Below, in pieces: positions 8,076 through 15,847 of a DNA stretch of 39,241 nucleotides. Positions within the stretch are counted from its first letter, which is position 1. The number at the start of each line of letters is the position of its first letter. The translations under genes and the position numbers were made by a program. The notes beneath the pieces were generated by a model. The model saw only the letters and a list, made by a program, of their open reading frames with translations, was not told the origin of the DNA and ran no database searches. The stretch comes from Fibrobacter succinogenes. Its GTDB lineage: Bacteria > Fibrobacterota > Fibrobacteria > Fibrobacterales > Fibrobacteraceae. The DNA lies in assembly GCA_902776765.1 (NCBI GenBank), contig CACYRP010000045.1, forward strand, positions 1 through 39,241, given 5' to 3'.

Positions 8076-9136
8076 GTTGTTATTGCACTAGTAAAACTAG
8101 AAAATCTGAAAGCAATTCACAACGTCTAATATCGTCAATATTCATATTGTACCGTTGTTATTGCACTAGTAAAACTAGAAAATCTGAAAGCAATTCACAA
8201 CTTGATACCATGAATTTGTTTGCACCAGTTTGTTGTTATTGCACTAGTAAAACTAGAAAATCTGAAAGCAATTCACAACCATCTTACCTTACGAACGTGA
8301 AGGACGGGAGTTGTTATTGCACTAGTAAAACTAGAAAATCTGAAAGCAATTCACAACTATTGTTAACAACAGTTTATGTTAATAGTGGTTGTTATTGCAC
8401 TAGTAAAACTAGAAAATCTGAAAGCAATTCACAACCCTAAAATTAAAGTTACTGACGCTGTTGGGTTGTTATTGCACTAGTAAAACTAGAAAATCTGAAA
8501 GCAATTCACAACCATTTTCAATTGGTTCTACATTAGGTTCATGTTGTTATTGCACTAGTAAAACTAGAAAATCTGAAAGCAATTCACAACCATCAACGGA
8601 AGCAAGTGCCGAACGAACAAGTTGTTATTGCACTAGTAAAACTAGAAAATCTGAAAGCAATTCACAACCCGTACCATTCGAGGAAGTCCTTGATTGGGGT
8701 TGTTATTGCACTAGTAAAACTAGAAAATCTGAAAGCAATTCACAACACCATGTTGCGTATTCCGTTTAATCCTTCCGTTGTTGATGCTCTATCGAAGATA
8801 GAAAATCTGAAAGCAATTCACAACTAAGCATTTACAGCGCCTTTCAAATGACCTGTTGTTGATGCTCTATCGAAGATAGAAAATCTGAAAGCAATTCACA
8901 ACAGCAGATGATGACGCGCTGCATTGCCGTCTGTTGTTGATGCTCTATCGAAGATAGAAAATCTGAAAGCAATTCACAACGTTCATGAAGCCCGTAGTAA
9001 TACGGGCTTTGTTGTTGATGCTCTATCGAAGATAGAAAATCTGAAAGCAATTCACAACATTTCCCAACTTTCGTAGAAATTCACATCGGTTGTTGATGCT
9101 CTATCGAAGATAGAAAATCTGAAAGCAATTCACAAC
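8076..9136 (-). CRISPR. CRISPR array, 14 repeats of 48 bp and 13 spacers, two repeat families
   Basis: Repeats start at 8076, 8154, 8232, 8310, 8388, 8465, 8543, 8621, 8699 (form A) and 8777, 8855, 8933, 9011, 9089 (form B). All spacers are 30 bp except the fifth (8436-8464, 29 bp). Both forms begin GTTGTT and share the last 23 bases, ending GCAATTCACAAC. They differ between bases 7 and 22. Form A carries CTAGT-aaa-ACTAG and form B CTATC-gaa-GATAG, so the internal stem is kept by compensatory changes. The shared end, read on the minus strand, is the part paired by the tracrRNA at 2087-2167, so crRNAs are expected to be read leftward. No degenerate terminal repeat is seen at either end, and no typical leader is obvious. 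The 47 bp between the terminator and the first repeat are A/T-rich; on the right the array meets a broken gene. Confidence 0.97.
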
Positions 9137-9451
9137 AGGATATGTTGTATCGAAAACATGTGCAAACTTTGCAAAGATTATGGGGTCAAGACGGAATATA
9201 CGGTACACCCCGGGGATGTGATGCTTGCGTTTTTTGCCAAAGCTGAAGCTCCTATGGAAAACGTTACGGAGAAAACTGCGGAGAAAATACTGCGTCTTCT
9301 TCGCGAAAATCCATCTTTGACAAATAAAGAGCTTGCAGAGAAATGCGGAATTACAGAAGATGGCGTTTATTACCAAACGAAAAAGATGAAGTCGAAAGGA
9401 ATATTGCGCCGTATCGGAGGTGACAAGGGCGGCCGCTGGGAGATTTTGTAA
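9137..9451 (+). pseudogene. C-terminal remnant of an AlbA/Schlafen-type ATP-binding protein
   Basis: The frame is open from the edge of the array. It reads IENMCKLCKDYGVKTEYTV, then a linker, then a winged-helix domain (EKILRLLRENPSLTNKELAEKCGITEDGVYYQTKKM in pieces) ending GGDKGGRWEIL. This is the usual C-terminal end of AlbA_2/Schlafen-domain, RecG-like ATP-binding proteins. The N-terminal catalytic part is missing and the break coincides exactly with the last CRISPR repeat. An ATG at 9158 could allow a 97-residue DNA-binding peptide to be made, but the simplest reading is a truncated gene. Confidence 0.7.
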
Positions 9452-9465
9452 AATTTCCTTTCTTC

Positions 9466-9584
9466 AAGGTGGGGCATGTCGGCAAAACTCGCGGATACTG
9501 GAAAGTGAATAAATGAAGGTTAGTTGATTAGACGAGATGACCAATATCGCTGAATTATTAAAAGCCAATACTGAAACGGGGTAA
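9466..9584 (+). pseudogene. Further fragments of AlbA/Schlafen-type genes
   Basis: At 9466-9516 the translation KVGHVGKTRGYWKVNK-stop mirrors the end of the preceding remnant (RIGGDKGGRWEIL), so it is the tail of a second paralogue. At 9537-9584 MTNIAELLKANTETG-stop looks like the opening of such a gene, cut short. Both pieces are short and the calls rest on similarity by eye. Confidence 0.45.
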
Positions 9585-9609
9585 AATTAATGTCTGATGT
9601 CGCGACCTT

Positions 9610-10329
9610 TCACAAAACCAGGTCAACGGGCTTGTCGGCCATGAGGCTATCTGGCGTGACTTTGCAATCCACCACGAAAATTTCCACACCTGCTTTTTGG
9701 GCGCCTCGGAGAGCCTTGCCGAATTCCGGATGGATTTTGTCGTCGGGGCCAAAGCGCTTGCAGCCTTTCATCTGTATCAGGAACAGGACGCCGCATTCGT
9801 AGGGCGTGCCGTTTTCGGCGGTCATTTGCTCCGATTTTATGCGGGTGAGTTCCGTCAGGTGCTTGATTCCCCTTTCTGTGGGGGCGTCGGGGAAGGTGGC
9901 AAAACCGTCGTGTTCTAGGGTAACGCCTTTCACTTCCAGGAACATCTTGCGGCCATTGAATTCAATGTAGAAATCGAATCGCGAATTCCCGAAGGTAAAT
10001 TCAGGGCGTACTAGTTGCAATTTTGGAAACCGCCGCTTGTTTGCTCGAATCCATTCTGCCGCTACTTTGTTTGGAGCCTGGCTGTCCATGTTTACGAGAA
10101 TCGTGCCTCGTTGCGTAACTTTTTCCACCGCTATGAGGTCGTAAGGAGTCTTGCGGGCGGGATTGGTAGATTCTTCGAGGTAAACGACAGCGCCGGGCTG
10201 CAACAGTTCCTTGCATCGGCCCGTGTTTTTCACGTGGACTACGGTCTTTTGCCCCTTGATGTTCACATGGGCTATAAAGCGGTTAGGTCGAGAAATGAAT
10301 GTCGCCTTTACAATTGGACCGTATTGCAT
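9610..10329 (-). CDS. sfsA: DNA/RNA nuclease SfsA (sugar fermentation stimulation protein family)
   Basis: SfsA family protein, 239 residues from the ATG at 10329, matching the family's usual 230-245. The frame extends upstream to a TTG at 10419, but that would add 30 residues outside the conserved domain. N-terminal OB-like part: FISRPNRFIAHV, VHVKNTGRCKELLQPGA. C-terminal nuclease part of PD-(D/E)XK type: FDFYIEFNGRKMFLEVKGVTLE with the E-V-K motif, then FPDAPTERGIKHLTEL, ending FVVDCKVTPDSL. Members have been reported to cut nucleic acid and were first linked to maltose metabolism in E. coli; the role here is not evident. It is a standalone gene between decayed accessory genes and an Rpn nuclease gene on the same strand, with no clear Shine-Dalgarno sequence. 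Confidence 0.93.
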   Translation of the reverse strand: MQYGPIVKATFISRPNRFIAHVNIKGQKTVVHVKNTGRCKELLQPGAVVYLEESTNPARKTPYDLIAVEKVTQRGTILVNMDSQAPNKVAAEWIRANKRRFPKLQLVRPEFTFGNSRFDFYIEFNGRKMFLEVKGVTLEHDGFATFPDAPTERGIKHLTELTRIKSEQMTAENGTPYECGVLFLIQMKGCKRFGPDDKIHPEFGKALRGAQKAGVEIFVVDCKVTPDSLMADKPVDLVL

Positions 10330-10440
10330 AAATCGTGATGAATATACATCTTTCGCAAAGTTCTTGTCAATCCGTTTATTTCGCTTTTTGATGGGCGAGC
10401 AACAATCTATTATTGGCAAGCTGTGCCAGTATATGAAGAA

Positions 10441-10475
10441 CCGCCGGTTTTGAACTGAGCCGGCGGGAGTTTTTT
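10441..10475. terminator. Rho-independent terminator-like hairpin
   Basis: CCGCCGG (10441-10447) pairs with CCGGCGG (10460-10466). GAGTTTTTT follows on the plus strand; on the minus strand the downstream side is TTCTTC. It lies just after the stop of the minus-strand Rpn gene and probably serves it, although the better T-run faces right. Confidence 0.6.
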
Positions 10476-10490
10476 AGGTGAAAGCATTTT

Positions 10491-11681
10491 TTACAGTTTG
10501 CTGATTTCGTCTTCGGAGAGTCCTGATCTGCGGACGATGATTTCCATCGGGACTCCGTCATCGCGGAGCCCTTTTGCTATTTCACGAGCTTTCTTCAGTT
10601 CGCCTTCGTTCAACCCTTCGGTCTTGCCTTGCGCAAAACCTTCTGCGCGTCCTGCTTCGCGACCTTCGGCGTGTCCCTCAGTTTTGCCTTGAGCGAAACC
10701 TTCCGCACGACCTTCAGCGAGTCCCGCTTCACGGCCTTCGGCGTGTCCCTCAGTTTTGCCTTGAGCGAAACCTTCCGCGCGACCTTCGACGAGACCCGCT
10801 TCACGGCCTTCAGCGAGGCCCGCTTCGTGTCCTTCGGCGTGTCCCTCAGTTTTGCCTTGAACAAAACCTTCAGCATGACCTTCTTTCTTGCCTTCGGCGA
10901 ATCCGATTTCATGTTCAGCCATCAAGTCCGTCACGTTTTTTACCTCGCAGTTGAAAAGCTCTTCTGCAAAATTAATCAATTTCACCGAGTCGAGCAACCT
11001 CCGGAACGTTTCGTTTTGCATAATCTTTTCGGGAACGGGTTCCTCGTTGATTGTCACCTTGATGGCGCGAAGCCACTGAGCGGCTTCTGAGTTGTCGTTT
11101 GTAGTAATCCCCTTTTCTTCAAGCCTGAAAAATTTCTCGATTTCCACGAAAATCTTCTGGATTTTCGGGAAAAACTTCCTCCCGTTGCACATTTCATCGA
11201 CATGGTGAATGTATTTCTGAGGCTCCTCCGGGAAAAGTGTAAAGTCCAGGAGCCCGAGGAAGTAAATACGTGGCAATTCGTACTTTTCGCTTGTATGCAC
11301 CTGATTCTCGATGACGCGGGACATGTAATATTCCACACGGTCGCGGTAAAATTCGTCACCCTGCTGCTGCACCTCGACCAGCACGCGTTCGCCCGCGTTG
11401 GTCGTTCCGATAATATCCACGATGCAGTCCTTCTTGGTGAACGCGCCGGGGAACTCCTGCATTTCAAGCGTGATTTCCTTGATGGTTTCACCGCCGTGCA
11501 AGTCGAGCATCGCGTTGACGAGCGAAATAAGGAGCGTATGGTCCTTTTCTTCGGCAAACACAATCTTGAAAATGCCGTCGCTGAGGATGTAGGCGTAGTT
11601 GTAGATTTCCTGGTACTTGAGAAGGTTTTTCTTGTCGATTTCCATTGCCCTGAGCAAGGAATAATGTTGTGTGCGATTCAT
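10491..11681 (-). CDS. Rpn family recombination-promoting nuclease / putative transposase (PD-(D/E)XK)
   Basis: A full-length member of 396 residues. The N-terminal nuclease domain has FKIVFAEE (about 38-45), then CIVDIIGTT with D89 and LVEVQQQGDEFYRDRVEYYMSR with E103 and Q105, the D...E-x-Q form of the PD-(D/E)XK site. From about 262 to 365 the protein is built of AEGREAGLAEGRAEGFAQGK-type repeats. It ends in a small helical domain (MEIIVRRSGLSEDEISKL). GGAG about six bases before ATG supports the start at 11681. Rpn proteins in E. coli promote RecA-independent recombination and can be phage-defence related; the role here is inferred from the family. It is single-gene, and related to the left-edge fragment and to the remnant at 1971. 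Confidence 0.9.
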   Translation of the reverse strand: MNRTQHYSLLRAMEIDKKNLLKYQEIYNYAYILSDGIFKIVFAEEKDHTLLISLVNAMLDLHGGETIKEITLEMQEFPGAFTKKDCIVDIIGTTNAGERVLVEVQQQGDEFYRDRVEYYMSRVIENQVHTSEKYELPRIYFLGLLDFTLFPEEPQKYIHHVDEMCNGRKFFPKIQKIFVEIEKFFRLEEKGITTNDNSEAAQWLRAIKVTINEEPVPEKIMQNETFRRLLDSVKLINFAEELFNCEVKNVTDLMAEHEIGFAEGKKEGHAEGFVQGKTEGHAEGHEAGLAEGREAGLVEGRAEGFAQGKTEGHAEGREAGLAEGRAEGFAQGKTEGHAEGREAGRAEGFAQGKTEGLNEGELKKAREIAKGLRDDGVPMEIIVRRSGLSEDEISKL

Positions 11682-12121
11682 CTGAATCTCCGTATAAGTT
11701 TGTTATAGCCCGCATGCGAAAGCTGCAAAGACAACAACCATAAACCACGGTCGCCGTCAGGCAATCGCTTGCATTTTCAATGACACTGGTTTAACGTCCG
11801 CCAATTCTAAGGCAGACGGTGCTCTACGTTGATAGCCACGGAGCCGGTTCTCCACAGGGCAACTGTCTCGATTCGCGGTGTCGTCGGCACAGCAAAGGGA
11901 AACGACCTCAAGCAGATAGTGGAACTTCCTGCCCTGAATAGTACTGAGTCGAGAGTCGCAGTTTCAAGCTTGGAAACTATGACCGAGACTATGATACGGA
12001 CGCCAACGGCGTCAATTTCTCGGTGTCGGCAGGATTAATGCAATCTACGGGGTAATATATACTTGTCCGATAATGTGTGTCAAGGGGCCGCTTTTTTCGC
12101 GAATCAGATGCAAAAACGAGA
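11682..12121. other. Gene-poor interval with a possible outer-membrane-protein tail fragment
   Basis: No intact gene is seen. At 11948-12055 (plus strand) the translation contains FKLGNYDRDYD and GVNFSVSAGLMQSTG before a stop, alternating like the last strands of a beta-barrel, but the same frame has two stops just upstream. A 69-codon TTG-started frame at 11829-12038 runs through the region in another phase. GTC-c-GCC and GGC-a-GAC near 11793-11816 form a weak inverted repeat. The interval is best read as decayed coding sequence. Confidence 0.4.
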
Positions 12122-12149
12122 AAAGGTGGCCGCTTTCGCGGTCACCTTT
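12122..12149 (-). terminator. Terminator of the mannanase gene
   Basis: AAAGGTGGCCGC (12122-12133) pairs with GCGGTCACCTTT (12138-12149), twelve pairs with one G-U and a four-base loop. On the minus strand TCTCGTTTTTGC follows. It lies 27 bp after the mannanase stop. Confidence 0.85.
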
Positions 12150-12175
12150 GTGTATTTAGCTTTATGTGTAAAAAT

Positions 12176-14506
12176 CTACTTGATGAGAACTTTCTGCGTG
12201 GCAGCGATTCCTGCGCCCTTCGCGCGGATGATGTACTGACCCTTGGTGAGGTTCTTGAGGCTGAACGAGTGTTCGCCTGCACTGAGGTTTCCGCGGTAGA
12301 GTGTTGTGACGCGCTTGCCGATCATGTTGAACACGTCGATGCTTGCGAAGCCCGCCTTGCCTGCGGTGAGTGCGACGTTCATGCCGTTCACGCGGAGGCT
12401 AGCCTTCTTTGTCGCTGCGATGGTCTTGATGGCGTTCGGAGTGAGCGGCGTGCCGTCTTTGTTCAAGAGCTCAATGCTTGCGATGTGGCCCTTGCTTTGG
12501 TCTGCAGCGGTGAAGAGTTCTGTTTTCTTGTTGAATCCGTTGATGATGATTCCGTTGTCGGTGACCATGTTGTCGAAGAGCACTGTGCCTTCAAAGCCGT
12601 TTGCACCAGCCAATATGAAGGTGACGGAGAATAGTTTGTCCAAGTCCATCGGGTGTTCGACGCCTTTGTCGTCGGTGTATGTTTCGATAGCGAATTCGCA
12701 GGTCAATTTGGCACCGTCGTTGAGCCAGCAGCCGTCAGACGGGGACTGTTCCCAAGTCCATTCCTTGTCCTTGGAACCGTCGCGGACAAAAGCCATGCCA
12801 ATCCAGATGCCGTTATCGGCTCCGCCAGAGCCCTTGTTTTCGATGGTCACGGAGATGCTCTTTGCGCCTGTTAAATTAGGTACCTTTCTGTATTCGATAT
12901 TGGCACCGCTGTCATTGATGGCCTTGTAGGTCACGCCCATGATAAGGTCAACGTTTTCTGGGTTTGCCTTGGCGGTGTCTGCGCCGAATTTTGCGTTTTG
13001 TGTAGAGGTCGGGCATGCGTTTGTTGCGGCGGCAGCTTCGTTGTAGTTGTCCCAGCCGGGCATTTTGTCGAGGGTGATGATGCGTTCGTCGGCGAGATTC
13101 TTCTGCCATACGCTTGCGGAAGTTTGGCTAACGTATCCGCCTCCCCAAGATGGGGATTCGTACCACGGCATCCACCAGCTCCATGTGGCTCCGTCTTCGT
13201 ACATTTTTTCGACGTCAGGAATCGGGCCGTTTTCGCTGAGCGAGATGAGCTTGTTTGTGCCAGCCTTGTTCGTGAGGTCGATGAATGCGGAGCTGTTGCT
13301 CTGGTGATCGTTTGCTGCGTTGTAAATGTCAACGCTCAATACGTCATAGTAGGTTTCGCCCGGAGTCCAGGACATGGTTGCGGCGTCTTTCGGGTTAAAG
13401 TCCCAAATGAGGTTGTTCACGCCGTTCGTGAATACCATGCGTTCGTAGAGCAACTGGTAGAGTGCTGCGAACTGCTTGCCGGTATGCGTGCTCCACCAGA
13501 ACCAGTTCCCGCCGGATTCGTGCAACGGACGGAAGATAGCTGCGACGCCTTCTTTCTGCAAGTCAAGGAAAATTTTAGAGACGAGGTCGATGTCGCCGAT
13601 GAGTGCTTTATAAGCGGTCGAAACGGTATCCCAATTGGTGGTGCCGGTAATGAATGCTTCGGTGAAATCGAATTCGGTGTAGGTTTCGCCTTCTTTGCGT
13701 GCGCTCTTTACGTAAAAGTCGGTTTCGTCACCCGGGCGCCAGTGCCATGTGAAAGCGGGAATGCCGCCCTTCTTCCAGGTCGTCTTTGCGATGTCGATGG
13801 ACTTTTTGGTGTATTCCTGGAACCAAGCGTTATTCTTGTCTCCGCCGGTGGCGTTCATGAGGTCAACGCCGACGAGGGCGGGGTACTTGCCGCCTGCTTT
13901 AAAGACTGCCTGAACGTCTTCGTGCTGGGTGGCGTCGCCCACGGTGTAGGCATCCATGTTGCCGGTCATTACGCCAGAAATAGTCTTTTTGCCAAAGTTA
14001 TTGACGAGGAAGTTGTAAAGCTTGATGGCAGACGGGGTGGCGGTCTTGGTTACTGGAGCGTTGCAGAGGTTGAACGCTTTTGCTTCGTAGCCCTTGATGT
14101 CGATGTAGTCCACGTCGATCCAGCCCCAGCTATTGGTGATGGCGATGGTGTTCTCGCCGGCGGCGAGGTTCATGACTGTTTCGACATCGACGAATTTGCC
14201 TTTGTCGGTCACATCGAACGTGACTGCAGAGGAGGCTCCGCCGACTTCGACGTTGTTGATTTTGGAACCGCCGTAATTGTTCATGTAATGGATTACGATG
14301 GTGTATTTACCTGCTTTTTCGACTGAAACCTTAGAAAATGTGATGTCGCCACCGTTCATCTTGACGTACTTGCCGCCGGATGCTGCTGTGCTATTGCCAA
14401 CGGCTGCGTCCCCGGAAAGGGTTGCGCTCTCGGCTTCGTACTGAGCCGCAAAGACGGAACATGCTGCAGAAAGGCCGCATGTTAACAAAACTTTTTTGAA
14501 TCCCAT
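12176..14506 (-). CDS. Secreted GH26 beta-mannanase with N-terminal CBM35-like module
   Basis: Endo-acting mannan hydrolase of 776 residues. A signal peptide (MGFKKVLLTCGLSAACSVFA) is followed by a CBM35/CBM6-like module (about 22-140, YEAESATLSG ... YIDIKGYE). The GH26 catalytic domain (about 155-500) has the acid/base in FRPLHESGGNWFWW (E330) and the nucleophile in ISLSENGPIPD (E425). A beta-sandwich region follows, then a C-terminal domain (VRVNGMNVAL-like start, FNMIGKRV, ending GIAATQKVLIK) of the type IX secretion sorting kind, so the enzyme is probably exported to the surface. ATG at 14506 is chosen because AAGGAG sits five bases before it; a GTG two codons earlier lies on top of that site. 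Monocistronic, ending at the hairpin 12122-12149; galM lies upstream on the same strand behind its own terminator. Confidence 0.93.
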   Translation of the reverse strand: MGFKKVLLTCGLSAACSVFAAQYEAESATLSGDAAVGNSTAASGGKYVKMNGGDITFSKVSVEKAGKYTIVIHYMNNYGGSKINNVEVGGASSAVTFDVTDKGKFVDVETVMNLAAGENTIAITNSWGWIDVDYIDIKGYEAKAFNLCNAPVTKTATPSAIKLYNFLVNNFGKKTISGVMTGNMDAYTVGDATQHEDVQAVFKAGGKYPALVGVDLMNATGGDKNNAWFQEYTKKSIDIAKTTWKKGGIPAFTWHWRPGDETDFYVKSARKEGETYTEFDFTEAFITGTTNWDTVSTAYKALIGDIDLVSKIFLDLQKEGVAAIFRPLHESGGNWFWWSTHTGKQFAALYQLLYERMVFTNGVNNLIWDFNPKDAATMSWTPGETYYDVLSVDIYNAANDHQSNSSAFIDLTNKAGTNKLISLSENGPIPDVEKMYEDGATWSWWMPWYESPSWGGGYVSQTSASVWQKNLADERIITLDKMPGWDNYNEAAAATNACPTSTQNAKFGADTAKANPENVDLIMGVTYKAINDSGANIEYRKVPNLTGAKSISVTIENKGSGGADNGIWIGMAFVRDGSKDKEWTWEQSPSDGCWLNDGAKLTCEFAIETYTDDKGVEHPMDLDKLFSVTFILAGANGFEGTVLFDNMVTDNGIIINGFNKKTELFTAADQSKGHIASIELLNKDGTPLTPNAIKTIAATKKASLRVNGMNVALTAGKAGFASIDVFNMIGKRVTTLYRGNLSAGEHSFSLKNLTKGQYIIRAKGAGIAATQKVLIK

Positions 14507-14547
14507 GTTCACTCCTTAAAAGGTATGTTCTCAAAATATATAAGAAA

Positions 14548-14575
14548 AAGCAAAAATGCAACCGCATTTTTGCTT
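14548..14575 (-). terminator. Terminator of galM
   Basis: AAGCAAAAATGC (14548-14559) pairs perfectly over 12 bp with GCATTTTTGCTT (14564-14575) around AACC. On the minus strand TTTTTCTTATATATTTT follows. The TATATA in this stretch may also be the -10 of the mannanase promoter. Confidence 0.85.
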
Positions 14576-14615
14576 GAAAGGAAAAAATATGTTTACTGGT
14601 AGCTCTTAGGGGCGC

Positions 14616-15617
14616 CTAGCCGATTTTTTCCACCGTTGCGCCAAAGCTGAACGTCTTGGTTTCGCCCGGCTTAATTACAATTAAGTCTCTATGGTGGTTT
14701 AAAGTATCGGGCTCTGCGGTCATTGGTTCAATCGCGATACTCATACGGTCAGGTGGTGTGTAAATTTGGATGGCATTATATTGTTCGTCGCCGGCTTTCT
14801 GCCAAATTTGGAGGGATTTTGTGTCGCTTTTGAACTCTACAGTAGCTAAAATGTTCTCAAAATTTTTCTTGTTTTTGAGGACGTAGGGGCCGTCGCCCTG
14901 GTTTAAGCAGAAACAGTCGTTGATGAATTCGTCGTTGATGAGGCGTCCACCTACAAAACGGGTATCCGGCTTAAATTCTCCTGTTGGGATGTCTGCCTTG
15001 TCGAGGAGGGCGAGGTTTGTTTCGGGGAGGGTCATGGTGAGGTTGTCGATTTTCTCGCCAAGCGTGTAATAGGGGTGCCAGCCTTCGGAATAGGGAAGGT
15101 CGTTTGCGCCGATGTTCGTGACGGTGGATTCTACGGTGTAGCTTTCGCCGGTAAAGGTGATTTTGTTAATCGCGCGGAAGGGGAACGGGAATCCGGTAAA
15201 TGCTCCTGGCCAGTCGATGGAGAATGTCGCGGTGCATTTTTCGTTATCGCTTTCGAAACACACGAACTTCCATTCTTTGTTTTGCAAAAATCCGTGGAGG
15301 GCGTGCGGTGCCCAGCTCACGTTGTTCACGAGCTGGTAATCGTTGCCGTTCCAGTTAAATTTGGCGTAGGCCACGCGCCCTGGGAATGGGGCGAGTCGGC
15401 AACCGGCGTTGGTGTCCGGGCCCATTTTGTAAATGTCGTCGCCTTCGCGGTAGCCGAAAAGGAGGTCGGTGAGTTTGCCGCTTGCGTCGGAGATGCGCCA
15501 AGCGTTTAGGCCTGCGCCGTAACCGCTTAAAATTTCAAATTCAGCGCCGTCGTCACGCTGTAAAACGTAGCACTCGACGGTGCCAATGGGGCGGGAAATA
15601 ATTTTAAACTTGCTCAT
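14616..15617 (-). CDS. galM: Aldose 1-epimerase (mutarotase) family protein
   Basis: Converts alpha and beta anomers of aldoses such as galactose or glucose in the cytoplasm. It is 333 residues, with no signal peptide. Family landmarks in order: NAGCRLAPFPGRV (70-82), APHALHGFL with H105 and H108, SEGWHPYY with the catalytic H181, and IAIEPMTAEPDT with the likely catalytic base E297. The length is typical. It sits upstream of the mannanase on the same strand but is separated by a strong terminator, so the two are probably independent units. No clear Shine-Dalgarno sequence precedes the ATG. The exact sugar specificity cannot be told; YeaD-type hexose-6-phosphate epimerases are the main alternative. 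Confidence 0.88.
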   Translation of the reverse strand: MSKFKIISRPIGTVECYVLQRDDGAEFEILSGYGAGLNAWRISDASGKLTDLLFGYREGDDIYKMGPDTNAGCRLAPFPGRVAYAKFNWNGNDYQLVNNVSWAPHALHGFLQNKEWKFVCFESDNEKCTATFSIDWPGAFTGFPFPFRAINKITFTGESYTVESTVTNIGANDLPYSEGWHPYYTLGEKIDNLTMTLPETNLALLDKADIPTGEFKPDTRFVGGRLINDEFINDCFCLNQGDGPYVLKNKKNFENILATVEFKSDTKSLQIWQKAGDEQYNAIQIYTPPDRMSIAIEPMTAEPDTLNHHRDLIVIKPGETKTFSFGATVEKIG

Positions 15618-15711
15618 ATTGTATTACTAGTTGATTGTTATTAGTTGCTAGAGAATTTAGTAATAAGTGGTTGGTAGCTAGTGGCTTGTGATTAGTGGCT
15701 GGTGGTTGGTG

Positions 15712-15783
15712 CGTCATCCTCGAAGAGGATCCATACAGTACTGTTTGCGAAAAATGTATGGTTCCTCGCGTAGCGAGAATGAC
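15712..15783. repeat. Intergenic inverted-repeat element (REP/MITE-like), preceded by TAGT-rich tract
   Basis: The element begins GTCATCCTCGAAGAGGATCC and ends CCTCGCGTAGCGAGAATGAC, so GTCAT-y-CTCG arms face each other at the ends. GGATCCATAC and GTATGGTTCC form inner arms. It lacks any gene. Related pieces occur at 16844-16886 (inside mnmE), 20504-20534 and 32184-32206. The interval 15618-15711 just before it is a low-complexity run of TAGTGG/TAGTTG-type words. Confidence 0.75.
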
Positions 15784-15847
15784 TGTAACACAGCTTCTTA
15801 ACTACAGTTTACCGCCTACTGTCTGCTAAAAAGCTATCTTTCCCTTC

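Noticed and set aside
8147..8827. Open frames giving periodic CYCTSKTRKSESNSQ peptides
   Set aside because: They are translations of CRISPR repeats; the 78-bp period, divisible by three, keeps the frame open.
12998..14326. A 442-codon open frame antisense to the mannanase
   Set aside because: Shadow of the GH26 gene; the composition (V, F, C, G rich) is unnatural and no motif is seen.
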